Shown: one piece after another, positions 13,061 to 21,625 of the stretch
How the letters are laid out: every line of letters begins with the position of its first letter
How positions within the stretch are numbered: position 1 is the stretch's first letter
Assembly (NCBI GenBank): GCA_003248805.1
Contig: QFQY01000049.1
Coordinates: 1 to 33,459 of the forward strand
Reading direction: 5' to 3'
Length of the DNA stretch: 33,459 nucleotides
From: Chelatococcus sp.
GTDB lineage: Bacteria > Pseudomonadota > Alphaproteobacteria > Rhizobiales > Beijerinckiaceae
Notes under the pieces: model-generated
The model's input: the letters and a program-made list of their open reading frames with translations, nothing else
The model's database searches: none
What the model was told of the DNA's origin: nothing
Program-made: the position numbers and the translations under genes

Positions 13061-15965
13061 CGATCCGACGACGGCCTATGCGGTCGCGACGGCCGAAGGC
13101 TACCGTCCGGACGGAAGCATCGCTGGCGAGCTCGAGATCGCGGCGTGCCGGCGACACCTGCAGGATCTCGAGCACGGAGCCGACCGCGGCCTGCGGTGGG
13201 ATATCGACCGCGCCGAACACGCGCTCGCGTTCCCGCCGGCGATGCTGTCGATCTCGGAAGGTGCGGCCGAAGGACAGCCGTTCAGCCTCCTCCCCTGGCA
13301 CACCTTCGCCGCGGGCTCGCTGTTCGGCTGGCGCAGAACGTCCGGTCGGATGCGCTTTCGGACGGCATGGCTGGAGACTGGCAAGGGGCAAGCCAAGGCT
13401 CTCGCGCTCGACACTCCGATCCCGACGCCGACCGGGTGGACGACGATGGGAGAAATCCGGGACGGCGACGCCGTTCTCGACGAGACCGGGGCGCCCTGCC
13501 GGGTCACCCGGGCTCACGACGTGCTTCTGGACCGCGAGTGCTATCGCCTGACGTTTGACGACGGGGCGCAGATCATCGCCGACGCCGGACATCTCTGGCG
13601 CACTGAGATGAGATGGTCCGGACGATCCGGACACGGCGACGCGACGCGCGGCGTTTCGCTGGGCGAGCGCGGCGGTTGGCGGTACGGACTTCGCACGACG
13701 GCTGAGATCGCGGGCACACTTCGGTTCCGCAACGGCCGTTTCCAGTCCGCGAACCACAGCATCGCACTCGCTGGTGCTCTGGACTTGCCCACGGCTGACC
13801 TTCCTATAGCGCCTTACGCGCTCGGCTTCTGGCTGGGCGATGGCGATGCAGACGGAGCGCGCGTCACGATAGGAGACCGCGACGCCGCCGAGTCCATACG
13901 CGCGCTAGCTGTTGAAGGAGTGACAGCCGGACCGCGGCGCCACGGGGGATCTGTCAATGCAGGCCGTTACGGGCTTGTCCTGGCAACTCGACCCAGGGAT
14001 GGGTTCGGAGCTCGTCTCGCAAAGTTGGGGCTGCTGAAGAACAAGCATATCCCGCTAGCCTATCTGAGGGCTGGCGTCGAACAGCGCCTGGCCTTGCTGC
14101 AGGGGCTGATGGATACCGACGGCACCGTAGCTGTCGGAGGGCAGTGCTCGTTCTGCAACACGAACCAGCATCTGGCCGAGGCTGTCCTCGAGCTCGCATT
14201 GTCGCTCGGTCTGAAGGCGACACTCGTCGAGAAGTCCGCCATGCTGAGAGGCAGGCGGGTCGGCGCCAGCTACCACGTCAACTTCTACGCCAGTGGCATC
14301 GAGGTATTTCGGCTACGCAGGAAGCAGGCCCGCGTCGGACATTCACATCGCCGCCGTCGCCTCTCGGCGGATCGCAAGATCGTGGCATGCGACCGCGTCG
14401 CGAGCGTGCCAGTCCGCTGCATTTCAGTCGACTCGCCATCGCAGATGTTCCTCTGTGGCCGGGCGATGATCCCGACGCACAACAGCCCGTTCATGGCGGC
14501 GATCGGCGTCTACATGACCGGCTTCTATGGGGTGAAGCGCGCCAAGGCCTTCGCGATCGGCCAGGACAAGAACACCGCGAACGTGCTGTTCAAGGACGCA
14601 GTCGCGATGTGCCGCGGCCCGATCCCCGGTGCCGAGCCCGACGAGATCCCCGACACGCTCGTGGATCTCGGCTATGCGATCATCCGGGGCGAAGGCGACA
14701 ACGCCTGGAAGATCGAGTTTCCGGCCAACGACGGGCTGTTCCAGTCGCTGGCAAACGGCGAGGCCATCTCGGGGCCGAAGCCGACACTGGTCGCCGCCGA
14801 CGAGATCCACGAGTTCAAGTCGAACACGTCGATCGAGATCTGGAAGCAGGCGATCGCCAAGATGCCGGGCGACGCCTTGATGCTGCTCGGCACCAACACG
14901 CCGTCGACATCGCAGATCGTCGGCACGGAATACTCCGAGTATTTCCAGAAGGTCGCCCGCGGCGACATCCTGGACGACGAGGCCTTCGCCTTCATCGCGC
15001 GCGTCGACAAGGTCGATCGGGAGAACATCTTCGACACCCCGGCGGTCTGGTCGAAGGCCCTGCCGGCACTCGGCATCACCTTCCCGCTCGAAAACGTCGA
15101 GGGGATGGTCCGAACCGCGAAGCAGCTCCTGTCGACCGCGCTGTCGACGAAGCGCCTGTATTTCGGGATCCCGATCGGCGCGACGGAATTCTGGATCGCC
15201 GAGGAGGCCTGGTCGTCGGTCCAGGGCGTCGTCGACGAGCTGAAGCTCAAGGGCTGCCGCTGCTGGCTGTCTCTGGACCTTTCGCAGAAGAACGACCTAA
15301 CCGCCCTGTCGATCTGCTGGATCGACGACAAGGGCCACCTCTGGGTCAAGACGTTCTACTGGACGACCTCGTCGGGGCTCGCGGATCGCGCTCGCAAGGA
15401 TCAGGCGCCATACGATCAGTGGGTCGAGAAGGGCCATCTCGAGGCCGTCCCAGGCGCCACCATCGACAAGACCTTCGTGGCGATGAAGGTCAAGGAGCTC
15501 TGCGCCGAGCATGAGGTCGAGTTTCTGGCGTTCGACGCGGCCGGCATGGCCGATTTCATCTCGGCCTGCCAGGAAATCGGGCTCGACGTCTGGCGCTACG
15601 AGGGGCCGGACAAGCCCGAGGGTAGCGGGCTGAAGCTCGTGGCGCATGCTCAGGGCACCCGGCGGATGTTCGAGGAGCGGCAGCTCACGATGCCGACATC
15701 CATCGAGCGCCTCGAGGACAGGATCCTGCAGCGCACGATCACGATCGACTCCTCGCCTGTGACGTACGCCTGTGCCGCCAACGCACAGATCGTTGCCGAC
15801 GGTCAGAAAAACCGGGCTTTCGACAAGAAGCGGTCGCGTGGCCGCATCGATGGCGTCGTGACGATCGCGATGGTGGTCGGGGCGGCGACGATGACGGAAA
15901 CAAAGGCGAAGCGGTCCTTCTGGGACTCGGACGATTTCGACGAGGCGGAGGCCCAGGCCCAATGA
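13008..15965 (+). CDS. terL: Terminase large subunit precursor, interrupted by an intein
   Basis: A 985-residue precursor. The mature terminase would be 623 residues (1-130 joined to 493-985). The P-loop reads ETGKGQAK at the end of the N-extein and continues SPFMAA after the intein, so splicing restores the GxGKS-like Walker A. Walker B is LVAADEIHEF after the intein. The C-terminal nuclease domain shows SLDLSQKNDLTA, FLAFDAAGMADF and RIDGVVT, giving the acidic residues of an RNase H-like active site. This enzyme translocates DNA into the prohead and cuts the concatemer. GTG 13008 gives the usual terminase N-terminus (YPDDPTTAYA, then AACRRHLQDL) and overlaps the small subunit gene. Confidence 0.92.
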   Translation: MASKPRKRRTASSSRYPDDPTTAYAVATAEGYRPDGSIAGELEIAACRRHLQDLEHGADRGLRWDIDRAEHALAFPPAMLSISEGAAEGQPFSLLPWHTFAAGSLFGWRRTSGRMRFRTAWLETGKGQAKALALDTPIPTPTGWTTMGEIRDGDAVLDETGAPCRVTRAHDVLLDRECYRLTFDDGAQIIADAGHLWRTEMRWSGRSGHGDATRGVSLGERGGWRYGLRTTAEIAGTLRFRNGRFQSANHSIALAGALDLPTADLPIAPYALGFWLGDGDADGARVTIGDRDAAESIRALAVEGVTAGPRRHGGSVNAGRYGLVLATRPRDGFGARLAKLGLLKNKHIPLAYLRAGVEQRLALLQGLMDTDGTVAVGGQCSFCNTNQHLAEAVLELALSLGLKATLVEKSAMLRGRRVGASYHVNFYASGIEVFRLRRKQARVGHSHRRRRLSADRKIVACDRVASVPVRCISVDSPSQMFLCGRAMIPTHNSPFMAAIGVYMTGFYGVKRAKAFAIGQDKNTANVLFKDAVAMCRGPIPGAEPDEIPDTLVDLGYAIIRGEGDNAWKIEFPANDGLFQSLANGEAISGPKPTLVAADEIHEFKSNTSIEIWKQAIAKMPGDALMLLGTNTPSTSQIVGTEYSEYFQKVARGDILDDEAFAFIARVDKVDRENIFDTPAVWSKALPALGITFPLENVEGMVRTAKQLLSTALSTKRLYFGIPIGATEFWIAEEAWSSVQGVVDELKLKGCRCWLSLDLSQKNDLTALSICWIDDKGHLWVKTFYWTTSSGLADRARKDQAPYDQWVEKGHLEAVPGATIDKTFVAMKVKELCAEHEVEFLAFDAAGMADFISACQEIGLDVWRYEGPDKPEGSGLKLVAHAQGTRRMFEERQLTMPTSIERLEDRILQRTITIDSSPVTYACAANAQIVADGQKNRAFDKKRSRGRIDGVVTIAMVVGAATMTETKAKRSFWDSDDFDEAEAQAQ
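13398..14483 (+). other. Class 3 intein with LAGLIDADG homing endonuclease (in TerL)
   Basis: A 362-residue in-frame insertion (precursor residues 131-492). It begins ALALDTPIPTPTGWTTM, so the first residue is Ala where class 1 inteins have Cys or Ser, and it ends IPTHN before Ser +1. Class 3 inteins are marked by a Trp-Cys-Thr triplet: Trp in block B is in GHLW (residue 197), Cys in block F is in VRCISVDSP (471), Thr in block G is in PTHN (490). All three are present. The two endonuclease motifs LGFWLGDGD (about 272-280) and LLQGLMDTDG (about 363-372) keep their aspartates, so the homing enzyme looks intact. Codons in the endonuclease part end in A or T more often than in the host gene, suggesting later arrival. 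Confidence 0.9.
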
Positions 15966-15978
15966 CCGGACGGATTGC

Positions 15979-17409
15979 ATGGGCATCGTCGACCGTCTGA
16001 GGTCGCTGTTCGGGTCGAAAGACGACCGTCACGCCGCCGCTTTTGCCGAGCAGTTCTGGCAGAGCGAGCTCGGCATGGGTCGTCCGTCGCTCGCCGGCGA
16101 GCACGTGAGCTGGCGCTCGGCGCTGGAGGTGACGACGGCGTTGCGCTGCGGGTTCGTGCTGAGCGACGGCGTTTCGACCGTCCCGTGCAAGATCATGCAC
16201 AAGGATCCCGCGACGGGCCGCCGGCGCGAAGCTGCCGACCACCCGCTGTACGAGCTGTTCGCCTACCAGGTGAACGACTGGATGGACTGGCTGCAGCTCC
16301 GCGAGACGCTCATGCTGCATACGGTCTTCACGGGCGATGGCGTGGCCTTCGTCAACCGTGTTCGTGGCAGGGTCGTGGAGATCATCCCGCTCGTGCGCGG
16401 CCGCGTCCGCATCGAGCAGAAGGACGATTACTCGCTACGGTATCATGTGGCGGGGCTCGACGGTCTGGAACAGGAGTTCCCGGCCTCCGCGATCCTGCAC
16501 ATCCGCGGTCCGTCCTGGAACGGCTGGCAGGGCCTCGACAACACGAAGCTTTCCCGCGAGGCCATCGGTCTCGCGATGGCCACCCAGAACGCGCATGCGC
16601 GGCGGTTCGGCAACGGGATTCAGACGACCGGGGTCTATTCGGTCGAAGGCTCGCTCGACGAAGAGGGCTACAAGCGACTTCGGGCCTACATCGACAAGAA
16701 CCACGTCGGTGCCCGCAACAGCGGCAAGCCCTTCATCCTCGATCGCGGGGCGAAGTGGCTCGCGATGGATCTCTCGGGCGTCGACGCGCAGCACGTCGAA
16801 ACGCGCCGCCTGCAGATCGAGGAGATCTGCCGGGGCTACGGCGTCAACCCGATCATGGTCTACCACTCGGACAAGGCATCGACCTATGCCAGCGCCGAGC
16901 AGATGTTCCTGTCCCATGCCGTTCACACGATCCGGCCGTGGCATCGCCGACTGGAATACGCGATGCGGAGGCAGCTGCTGACGCGCGACGAGGTGCGTGA
17001 CGGCTATTACGTCAAGTTTTTCGACACGGAGCTGCTGCGCGGCGCGGCCAAGGATCGGGCCGAGTTCTACTGGAAAATGTTCCAGATGGGCATGTCGCCG
17101 AACGACATCTTCGCGCTCGAGGACCAGGACGGTTTCGACGGCGGCGAGCTGCACTTCGTGCCGTCGACGATGATGACCGTCGAGAACGCCGCCAAGGCGG
17201 AGCGCGGCTCCGGAAACCGTGGGGACGGCGGCCCCGGGTTCAACGTCGACGACGAAGCCGACGTCGACCCAGGAGACGACAAGCCGCCTGCCTCCGCACG
17301 CCGGAATGCCGGCCGCGTCCTCTCCGCCGAGAACGAAGGCAAGATCCGCGGCGCCCGCGACAACCTCGACAGCGTGCTGTCGAAGCTCGAAGAGCAGCAG
17401 GAACCCTGA
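15979..17409 (+). CDS. Phage portal protein, HK97 family
   Basis: A 476-residue portal protein. Recognisable HK97-type features include the N-terminal SALEVTTALRCGFVLSDGVSTV, HPLYELF, DWMDWLQLRETLMLHTVFTGDG, ILHIRG before a W-x-G loop, and the conserved GVNPIMVYHSDKASTYASAEQ near residues 290-310. The portal forms the dodecameric ring at one capsid vertex through which terminase pumps DNA. The last 80 residues are acidic and probably flexible. It starts 14 bases after the terminase stop. Confidence 0.92.
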   Translation: MGIVDRLRSLFGSKDDRHAAAFAEQFWQSELGMGRPSLAGEHVSWRSALEVTTALRCGFVLSDGVSTVPCKIMHKDPATGRRREAADHPLYELFAYQVNDWMDWLQLRETLMLHTVFTGDGVAFVNRVRGRVVEIIPLVRGRVRIEQKDDYSLRYHVAGLDGLEQEFPASAILHIRGPSWNGWQGLDNTKLSREAIGLAMATQNAHARRFGNGIQTTGVYSVEGSLDEEGYKRLRAYIDKNHVGARNSGKPFILDRGAKWLAMDLSGVDAQHVETRRLQIEEICRGYGVNPIMVYHSDKASTYASAEQMFLSHAVHTIRPWHRRLEYAMRRQLLTRDEVRDGYYVKFFDTELLRGAAKDRAEFYWKMFQMGMSPNDIFALEDQDGFDGGELHFVPSTMMTVENAAKAERGSGNRGDGGPGFNVDDEADVDPGDDKPPASARRNAGRVLSAENEGKIRGARDNLDSVLSKLEEQQEP

Positions 17410-17411
17410 CC

Positions 17412-18308
17412 ATGAAGAAGCCCGTGATCGACCTGGCGCCGCTCGCGGCGTCCCGGGTGCTCAATCGTGTGCCGGTGCAGCTCGGCGCCGGCGTCGCGCG
17501 CGTCGCGGCGGCCGGCGATGACAGCGCCGACGTCTATCTCTACGGGGAGATCGGCGGCTGGTGGGACGGCATTCAGCCCGACGATTTCGCAAAGGAGGTC
17601 GCGGCTCTCGACGTGTCCACGCTCAACGTCCGGATCAACTCCCCCGGCGGCATCATCGTCGACGGCCTCTCGATCTACAACGCGCTCGTGCAGCATCCGG
17701 CCCAGGTGGTCGTGCATATCGAAGGCATCGCGGCCAGCATCGCCAGCGTCGTCGCCATGGCCGGCGACGAAATCAGGATCGGCGAGGCCGCGAACGTCAT
17801 GATCCACAAGCCATGGTCGTTCGCGCTCGGTGATGCGGACGACATGCGCAAGGAAGCCGAGATCCTCGACGGGCTCGAGCAGGGGCTCGTGGACATCTAC
17901 GTCGCGCGCACCGGCAATGCGGACGAGCAGGTCCGCGACTGGCTGAAGGCGGAGACATGGTTCCGCGGCCAGAAAGCCGTCGACAATGGCTTCGCGGATT
18001 CGGTCATGCCTGCGAAGACGAAGGAGAAGAAGGCCGCTAGGTCGGCGCTTCTCGGGATGTACCGGCACACGCCGAGCGACCTCGCACCCCAGAATTCTGA
18101 CGCCCCCCAGGTGCGCCAGTACGAGCATCTCCTCCGCGAAGGAGAGCAGATGCCCCATGCCCTCGCCAAGCGTCTCGCTGCCGCTGCGTCGAGGATTTTC
18201 CAGCCGGCTCGAGACGAGCCGGACACCGAGCCTCGCGACGAGGGCGGAGCAGCCATCGCAGAGCTGGTCGCGAAATTCGACCGCGCCACCTCTCTCCTCC
18301 AGTCCTGA
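17412..18308 (+). CDS. Head maturation protease, ClpP-like (S14)
   Basis: A 298-residue ClpP-type serine protease. RINSPGG (74-80) forms the oxyanion strand, the nucleophile is Ser109 in GIAASIAS, His132 lies in MIHKPW, and Asp161 in LVDIY is the likely third residue. After residue 200 a basic and then acidic tail of about 100 residues could interact with scaffold. Such proteases cleave the scaffolding (delta) domain from the capsid protein and then themselves during prohead maturation. It lies between the portal and major capsid genes, as expected, and starts 2 bases after the portal stop with an AGGA element upstream. Confidence 0.92.
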   Translation: MKKPVIDLAPLAASRVLNRVPVQLGAGVARVAAAGDDSADVYLYGEIGGWWDGIQPDDFAKEVAALDVSTLNVRINSPGGIIVDGLSIYNALVQHPAQVVVHIEGIAASIASVVAMAGDEIRIGEAANVMIHKPWSFALGDADDMRKEAEILDGLEQGLVDIYVARTGNADEQVRDWLKAETWFRGQKAVDNGFADSVMPAKTKEKKAARSALLGMYRHTPSDLAPQNSDAPQVRQYEHLLREGEQMPHALAKRLAAAASRIFQPARDEPDTEPRDEGGAAIAELVAKFDRATSLLQS

Positions 18309-18322
18309 CAAGGAACCCCCTC

Positions 18323-19705
18323 ATGCGGATCTCCCTGCGCACCCTCGGGGTGCTCGCGGTCGTCGCCGTCGTCGGCGCGGCCCTCGTTCTCGGCGTCGAT
18401 GCCATGGCGGCTTCGGGCGTCGGCGAGCACGTCACGCCCTTCGCGATTCTCGCCAATGCGGCGGCCCCGGCCGCCGACATCGATAAGCTGCGCAACTCCG
18501 TCGACAAGTTCATGAACGCCTTCGAGGAGTTCAAGACGACCAACGACGAGAACCTGCGCAAGCGCGACGTGCTTCTCGACGACAAGCTCGACAAGATCAA
18601 CAAGACCCTCGACGGGTTCGAGCCGCTCAACCAGAAGATCACCAAGGCGGTCGAAGGCCAGAGCGCGATGCAGGAGCAGCTCGACCAGGTCGAGAAGGCC
18701 CTCAATCGTCCGAACCGCGGCAAGGACGCGGCCGGCCAGGACGAGGAGTACCGCAACGCGTTCGAGCACTGCCTGCGCCGCCCGCAGGAGAACCGCGACA
18801 GCGCCCACGTCGCGATCATGGTCGAGCGCCGCAATACGCTGGTCAAGGGCGACGACGCCGGTGCCGGCTACCTGCTGGCTCCCCCGGACGTCAACCGCGA
18901 GATCATCAAGGATGTCATCGAGATGTCCCCGATGCGCTCGATCGCGACCGTCCGCATCATCGGCGGCCCGTCGCTGAAGCAGCCGAAGCGCACGGCGGCG
19001 GCCGGCGCCGCGACGCGCGTCGGCGAGGTCCAACCGCGCGCGAACACGGGCGACCCGACCTACGGGATGCTGCAGATCGACGCGCCGGAGATGTTCGCGC
19101 GCGGCGAGATCTCCCTGCAGATGCTCGAGGATGCGGACTACGATCTCGTCGGCGAGCTGCGTTCCGAGTTCTCGGACCAGTTCGGCGTCAAGGAGAGCAG
19201 CGAGTTCGTCGGAGGATCCGGCGCCGCCAACCAGGCCCAGGGCTTTCTCGACGCCGGCGCCGGCCTCGCCGAGGTCGTCAGCGGCGACGCGACGAAGGTC
19301 ACGGGCGATGGCCTGGTCAACCTGTGGGCCGCGCTCAAGAACGCCTACGAGAGCCGCGCCATTTTCACGCTGAACCGCAAGACGCTCGGCGAGGTTCGGA
19401 AGCTCAAGACCACGGACGGCCAGTATCTCTGGCTGCCCGGGATCGCCGGCAGCGTTCCGAACACGATCCTCGGGTCCAACTATCTCGAGTTCCCCGACAT
19501 GCCGGATGTCGCGGCCGGCAGCTATCCGATCGCCTATGGTGACTTCCGCCGCGGCTATGTGATCGTCGATCGCGTCGCGATCAGCTTCCAGCCCGACTAC
19601 ACGACCGGTGCCGACAACGGCGTCGTGATCTTCCGCTGCCGCAAGCGCGTCGGCGGGGCCGTACGCCAGCCGGAAGCGATCAAGAAGCTCAAGATCTCCG
19701 CCTGA
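18323..19705 (+). CDS. Major capsid protein, HK97 family, with hydrophobic N-terminus
   Basis: A 460-residue capsid protein. Residues 50-130 are a charged coiled coil that should act as the built-in scaffold. The HK97-fold part begins about residue 175 (GAGYLLAPPDVNREIIKDV) and includes SIATVRIIGG, a glycine-rich loop and the C-terminal DFRRGYVIVDRVAI with a following basic strand. The unusual feature is the first 25 residues (MRISLRTLGVLAVVAVV then GAALVLGVDAMAA), which read as a signal or membrane anchor. ATG 18323 has a good AAGGA ribosome-binding site; an internal ATG at 18404 that would skip the hydrophobic part has none. The protease upstream probably removes residues 1 to about 170. 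Confidence 0.9.
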   Translation: MRISLRTLGVLAVVAVVGAALVLGVDAMAASGVGEHVTPFAILANAAAPAADIDKLRNSVDKFMNAFEEFKTTNDENLRKRDVLLDDKLDKINKTLDGFEPLNQKITKAVEGQSAMQEQLDQVEKALNRPNRGKDAAGQDEEYRNAFEHCLRRPQENRDSAHVAIMVERRNTLVKGDDAGAGYLLAPPDVNREIIKDVIEMSPMRSIATVRIIGGPSLKQPKRTAAAGAATRVGEVQPRANTGDPTYGMLQIDAPEMFARGEISLQMLEDADYDLVGELRSEFSDQFGVKESSEFVGGSGAANQAQGFLDAGAGLAEVVSGDATKVTGDGLVNLWAALKNAYESRAIFTLNRKTLGEVRKLKTTDGQYLWLPGIAGSVPNTILGSNYLEFPDMPDVAAGSYPIAYGDFRRGYVIVDRVAISFQPDYTTGADNGVVIFRCRKRVGGAVRQPEAIKKLKISA

Positions 19706-19738
19706 TCGCCGTCATCGACGGTCCTTCGCCGGACCATG

Positions 19739-19766
19739 GCGGGCGGCGCCTCGGCCGCCCGCTTTT
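19739..19766 (+). terminator. Intrinsic terminator after the major capsid gene
   Basis: GCGGGCGGC (19739-19747) pairs exactly with GCCGCCCGC (19754-19762) across a 6-base loop, followed by TTTT. A 9-bp GC stem with a short T tract reads as an intrinsic, perhaps partial, terminator. It would lower expression of connector genes relative to capsid. Confidence 0.7.
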
Positions 19767-19793
19767 CACCCTTCCTCATCGCGGAGACATTCG

Positions 19794-20234
19794 ATGTCCC
19801 TCCTCAAGAACGTGAAGGTCACGCGCGTCGCCGCGTCGGCCGTCGCCGGCACGACCGATGTTGCCGGCAGCATCCTGGATATGGCCGGCTTCGACGGGGT
19901 GCTGTTCCTGGCGCTGACCGGCGACGTCACCGACACCTCGGTCCTGACGCTCAAGGCCCAGCAGAACGTCGCGAACCAGACGTCCGGCATGGCGAATCTC
20001 GCCGGAACCGCCAGCTTCACGGCTGGCGCCACCAGCGCAGACAGCAAGGTCCTGCTGCTGGACGTCTACAAGCCGCGCGAGCGCTACGTCCGGCCGGTGC
20101 TGACGCGCGCCACCGCGAATGCCGTCGTCGATGGGATCATCGCGATCCAGTATGACGCGCGCAACCGTCCCTCCGTGCAGGATGCGTCGGTGATCGCGTC
20201 GGCTCTGTCCAACGACCCGAACGAGACGGCCTGA
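19794..20234 (+). CDS. Hypothetical virion protein, possible head decoration
   Basis: A 146-residue beta-rich protein without a recognised family. It begins MSLLKNVKVTRVAASAVAG and contains DGVLFLALTGDVTDTS, alternating strands and small residues, then a strand ending in GIIAIQYDARN. The position right after the major capsid gene and the composition fit a capsid decoration or minor head protein, but that is inference. A GCGGAGA ribosome-binding site lies upstream of ATG 19794, behind the terminator. Confidence 0.6.
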   Translation: MSLLKNVKVTRVAASAVAGTTDVAGSILDMAGFDGVLFLALTGDVTDTSVLTLKAQQNVANQTSGMANLAGTASFTAGATSADSKVLLLDVYKPRERYVRPVLTRATANAVVDGIIAIQYDARNRPSVQDASVIASALSNDPNETA

Positions 20235-20242
20235 TCGCCGCT

Positions 20243-20271
20243 GGAGCGGCGGGCGCAGCGCCCGCCGCTCC
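20243..20271 (+). repeat. Perfect 13-bp GC-rich hairpin between genes
   Basis: GGAGCGGCGGGCG and its exact reverse complement flank CAG. It starts 9 bases after a stop codon and ends just before the next ribosome-binding site. It has no T tract, so it is more likely an mRNA-stabilising or attenuating hairpin than a standard intrinsic terminator. Confidence 0.65.
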
Positions 20272-20289
20272 TCCGCAAGGGAGGACAAC

Positions 20290-20604
20290 ATGCCAATCCT
20301 ACGCACCATCCGCCGCCCCTTCCCGCTGTCCCGCAACGGGATCGACATCGTAGAGCTCGAAGCCGGATGCCAGGCGGATATCCCGCCGGATCTTGCGGAT
20401 GGCCTGGAGGCTGCCGGGCTGATCGAACCGCTGTCGCCAGGCGAGCGGGCGCGCGGACCCGCAGCCCTCCCGACCGATTGGCGCGACCTGTCCGCGAAGG
20501 AGCTCATCGCGCTGGCGAAGGACCACGGCGCCGACGTCTCGAAGAAAGACGAGGCTGTCGCCGCGCTCGAAGCCATCGCGGCCCGGCCAGAGCCCACGGC
20601 CTGA
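20290..20604 (+). CDS. Hypothetical 104-aa protein with HeH/LEM-like C-terminus
   Basis: A small protein in the head-connector block. The last 35 residues (WRDLSAKELIALAKDHG, then KKDEAVAALEAIAA) form two helices separated by a short loop, the pattern of HeH/LEM or Rho N-terminal-like motifs that occur in small phage head proteins. The N-terminal half is beta-like. A GGGAGG ribosome-binding site precedes the ATG. Function is unknown. Confidence 0.6.
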   Translation: MPILRTIRRPFPLSRNGIDIVELEAGCQADIPPDLADGLEAAGLIEPLSPGERARGPAALPTDWRDLSAKELIALAKDHGADVSKKDEAVAALEAIAARPEPTA

Positions 20605-20606
20605 AC

Positions 20607-21251
20607 GTGCTGGTCGTTTCGACGGCCGCGGACGACCCGCTTCTGCTCACGATCGAGCAGGCTCGAGTGGCAGCCGGCCTTGCTGCGGACAATGCAAGCC
20701 AGGATCCCGCGCTCGCCGCGCTGAACGAGCGCGTGACCGCAGAGATCTGCTCCGCGCTGCGCATCGCGGCAGGTACCGGCGGTGTTCCGACCCTGAGGCG
20801 CGAGACTCTGACCGAGACGCTGCGCGACGTCGTCGGCCCGGACATCATCCTGGCGCGGCGACACGAGATCTCGATCACGAGCGTCATCCGTGACGGGCTG
20901 GCTCTGGACGCTGGCGACTACGAGGTCAGCTCCGAGGCCGGACTTCTGACGCGGCTCATCAACGATCGCCCGGCGGCTTGGTGCGCCAGCAAACTCGTCG
21001 TCGTCTACCAAGCCGGGTTCGAAGACTTGCCCGTGGATCTTGTCGCGGCGGCGGGAGACCTGTTGCGGATGCGGCAGTCGGAGACGACGCGCGATCCGCT
21101 CGTCAAGCGGACGCAGGTGCGCGTCGACGGCCTCGACGACGTCACGACCGATTTCTGGGTCAACGCCGGCGGCCCCGAAACCGTCAGCGGCGGAATACCC
21201 GGCGCCATACTGTCCCGCCTGTCCCGCTTCAGGAACTGGCCGGTCGGATGA
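20607..21251 (+). CDS. Head-tail connector-like protein (gp6/phiE125 gp8 type)
   Basis: A 214-residue protein. The N-terminus (LTIEQARVAAGL, then DPALAALNERVTAEICSAL) is the repeated-helix pattern of gp6-like head-tail connectors and of phiE125 gp8-family phage proteins, which form the first ring below the portal. The second half is beta-rich (RRHEISITSVIRDGL, then KLVVVYQAGFEDLP) and ends in a helix with a DLVAAAGDLLRMRQSE motif typical of these proteins. The GTG at 20607 follows the previous stop by two bases. Family assignment is by pattern. Confidence 0.65.
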   Translation: MLVVSTAADDPLLLTIEQARVAAGLAADNASQDPALAALNERVTAEICSALRIAAGTGGVPTLRRETLTETLRDVVGPDIILARRHEISITSVIRDGLALDAGDYEVSSEAGLLTRLINDRPAAWCASKLVVVYQAGFEDLPVDLVAAAGDLLRMRQSETTRDPLVKRTQVRVDGLDDVTTDFWVNAGGPETVSGGIPGAILSRLSRFRNWPVG

Positions 21252-21625
21252 CGGTCGATCTCTCGGATACGCCGGCCGGCAGAATCGCCCGCCTGGACGC
21301 TTCGCTGGCTCGCCGCGGTCAGGACGCCACGCTGCGCCGCCGCATCGGCACCTCGGCTGCTTTTGTCGACGTGGCGATCCGCGTTCGCCTTAGCGGCTAC
21401 CAGACGGCGGACTTACCCGCCGGCGTCCAGGCGACCGACAGCAGGTTCATCTCGAGCCCGACGCCGCTGCTCGCCGCCGGCGCGGCGTGGCCCGGGGCCG
21501 CCGGCGGGGGTGTTCAGCCGAAGCTCGGCGACCTGCTGATCACCGAAGGCCGTCAGCGCCGGATCGAGCAGGTCGACAACATCGTCGTCGGCGAGTGGGT
21601 CAGGATCGAAGGGAGGATTTCGTGA
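21248..21625 (+). CDS. Hypothetical connector or head-closure protein, 125 aa
   Basis: A beta-rich protein starting at an ATG that overlaps the upstream stop (ATGA). It contains VDVAIRVRLSGYQTADL, a flexible glycine and proline region, then KLGDLLITEGRQRRIEQV and VVGEWVRIEGR. The second half resembles beta-barrel head-closure or stopper proteins that carry a GD-x-hydrophobic turn followed by strands. Position after the connector supports this, but no family is certain. Confidence 0.55.
   Translation: MTVDLSDTPAGRIARLDASLARRGQDATLRRRIGTSAAFVDVAIRVRLSGYQTADLPAGVQATDSRFISSPTPLLAAGAAWPGAAGGGVQPKLGDLLITEGRQRRIEQVDNIVVGEWVRIEGRIS

Noticed and set aside
20243..20271. Intrinsic terminator
   Set aside because: The 13-bp stem is strong but there is no T tract after it, and the next gene's ribosome-binding site follows at once.
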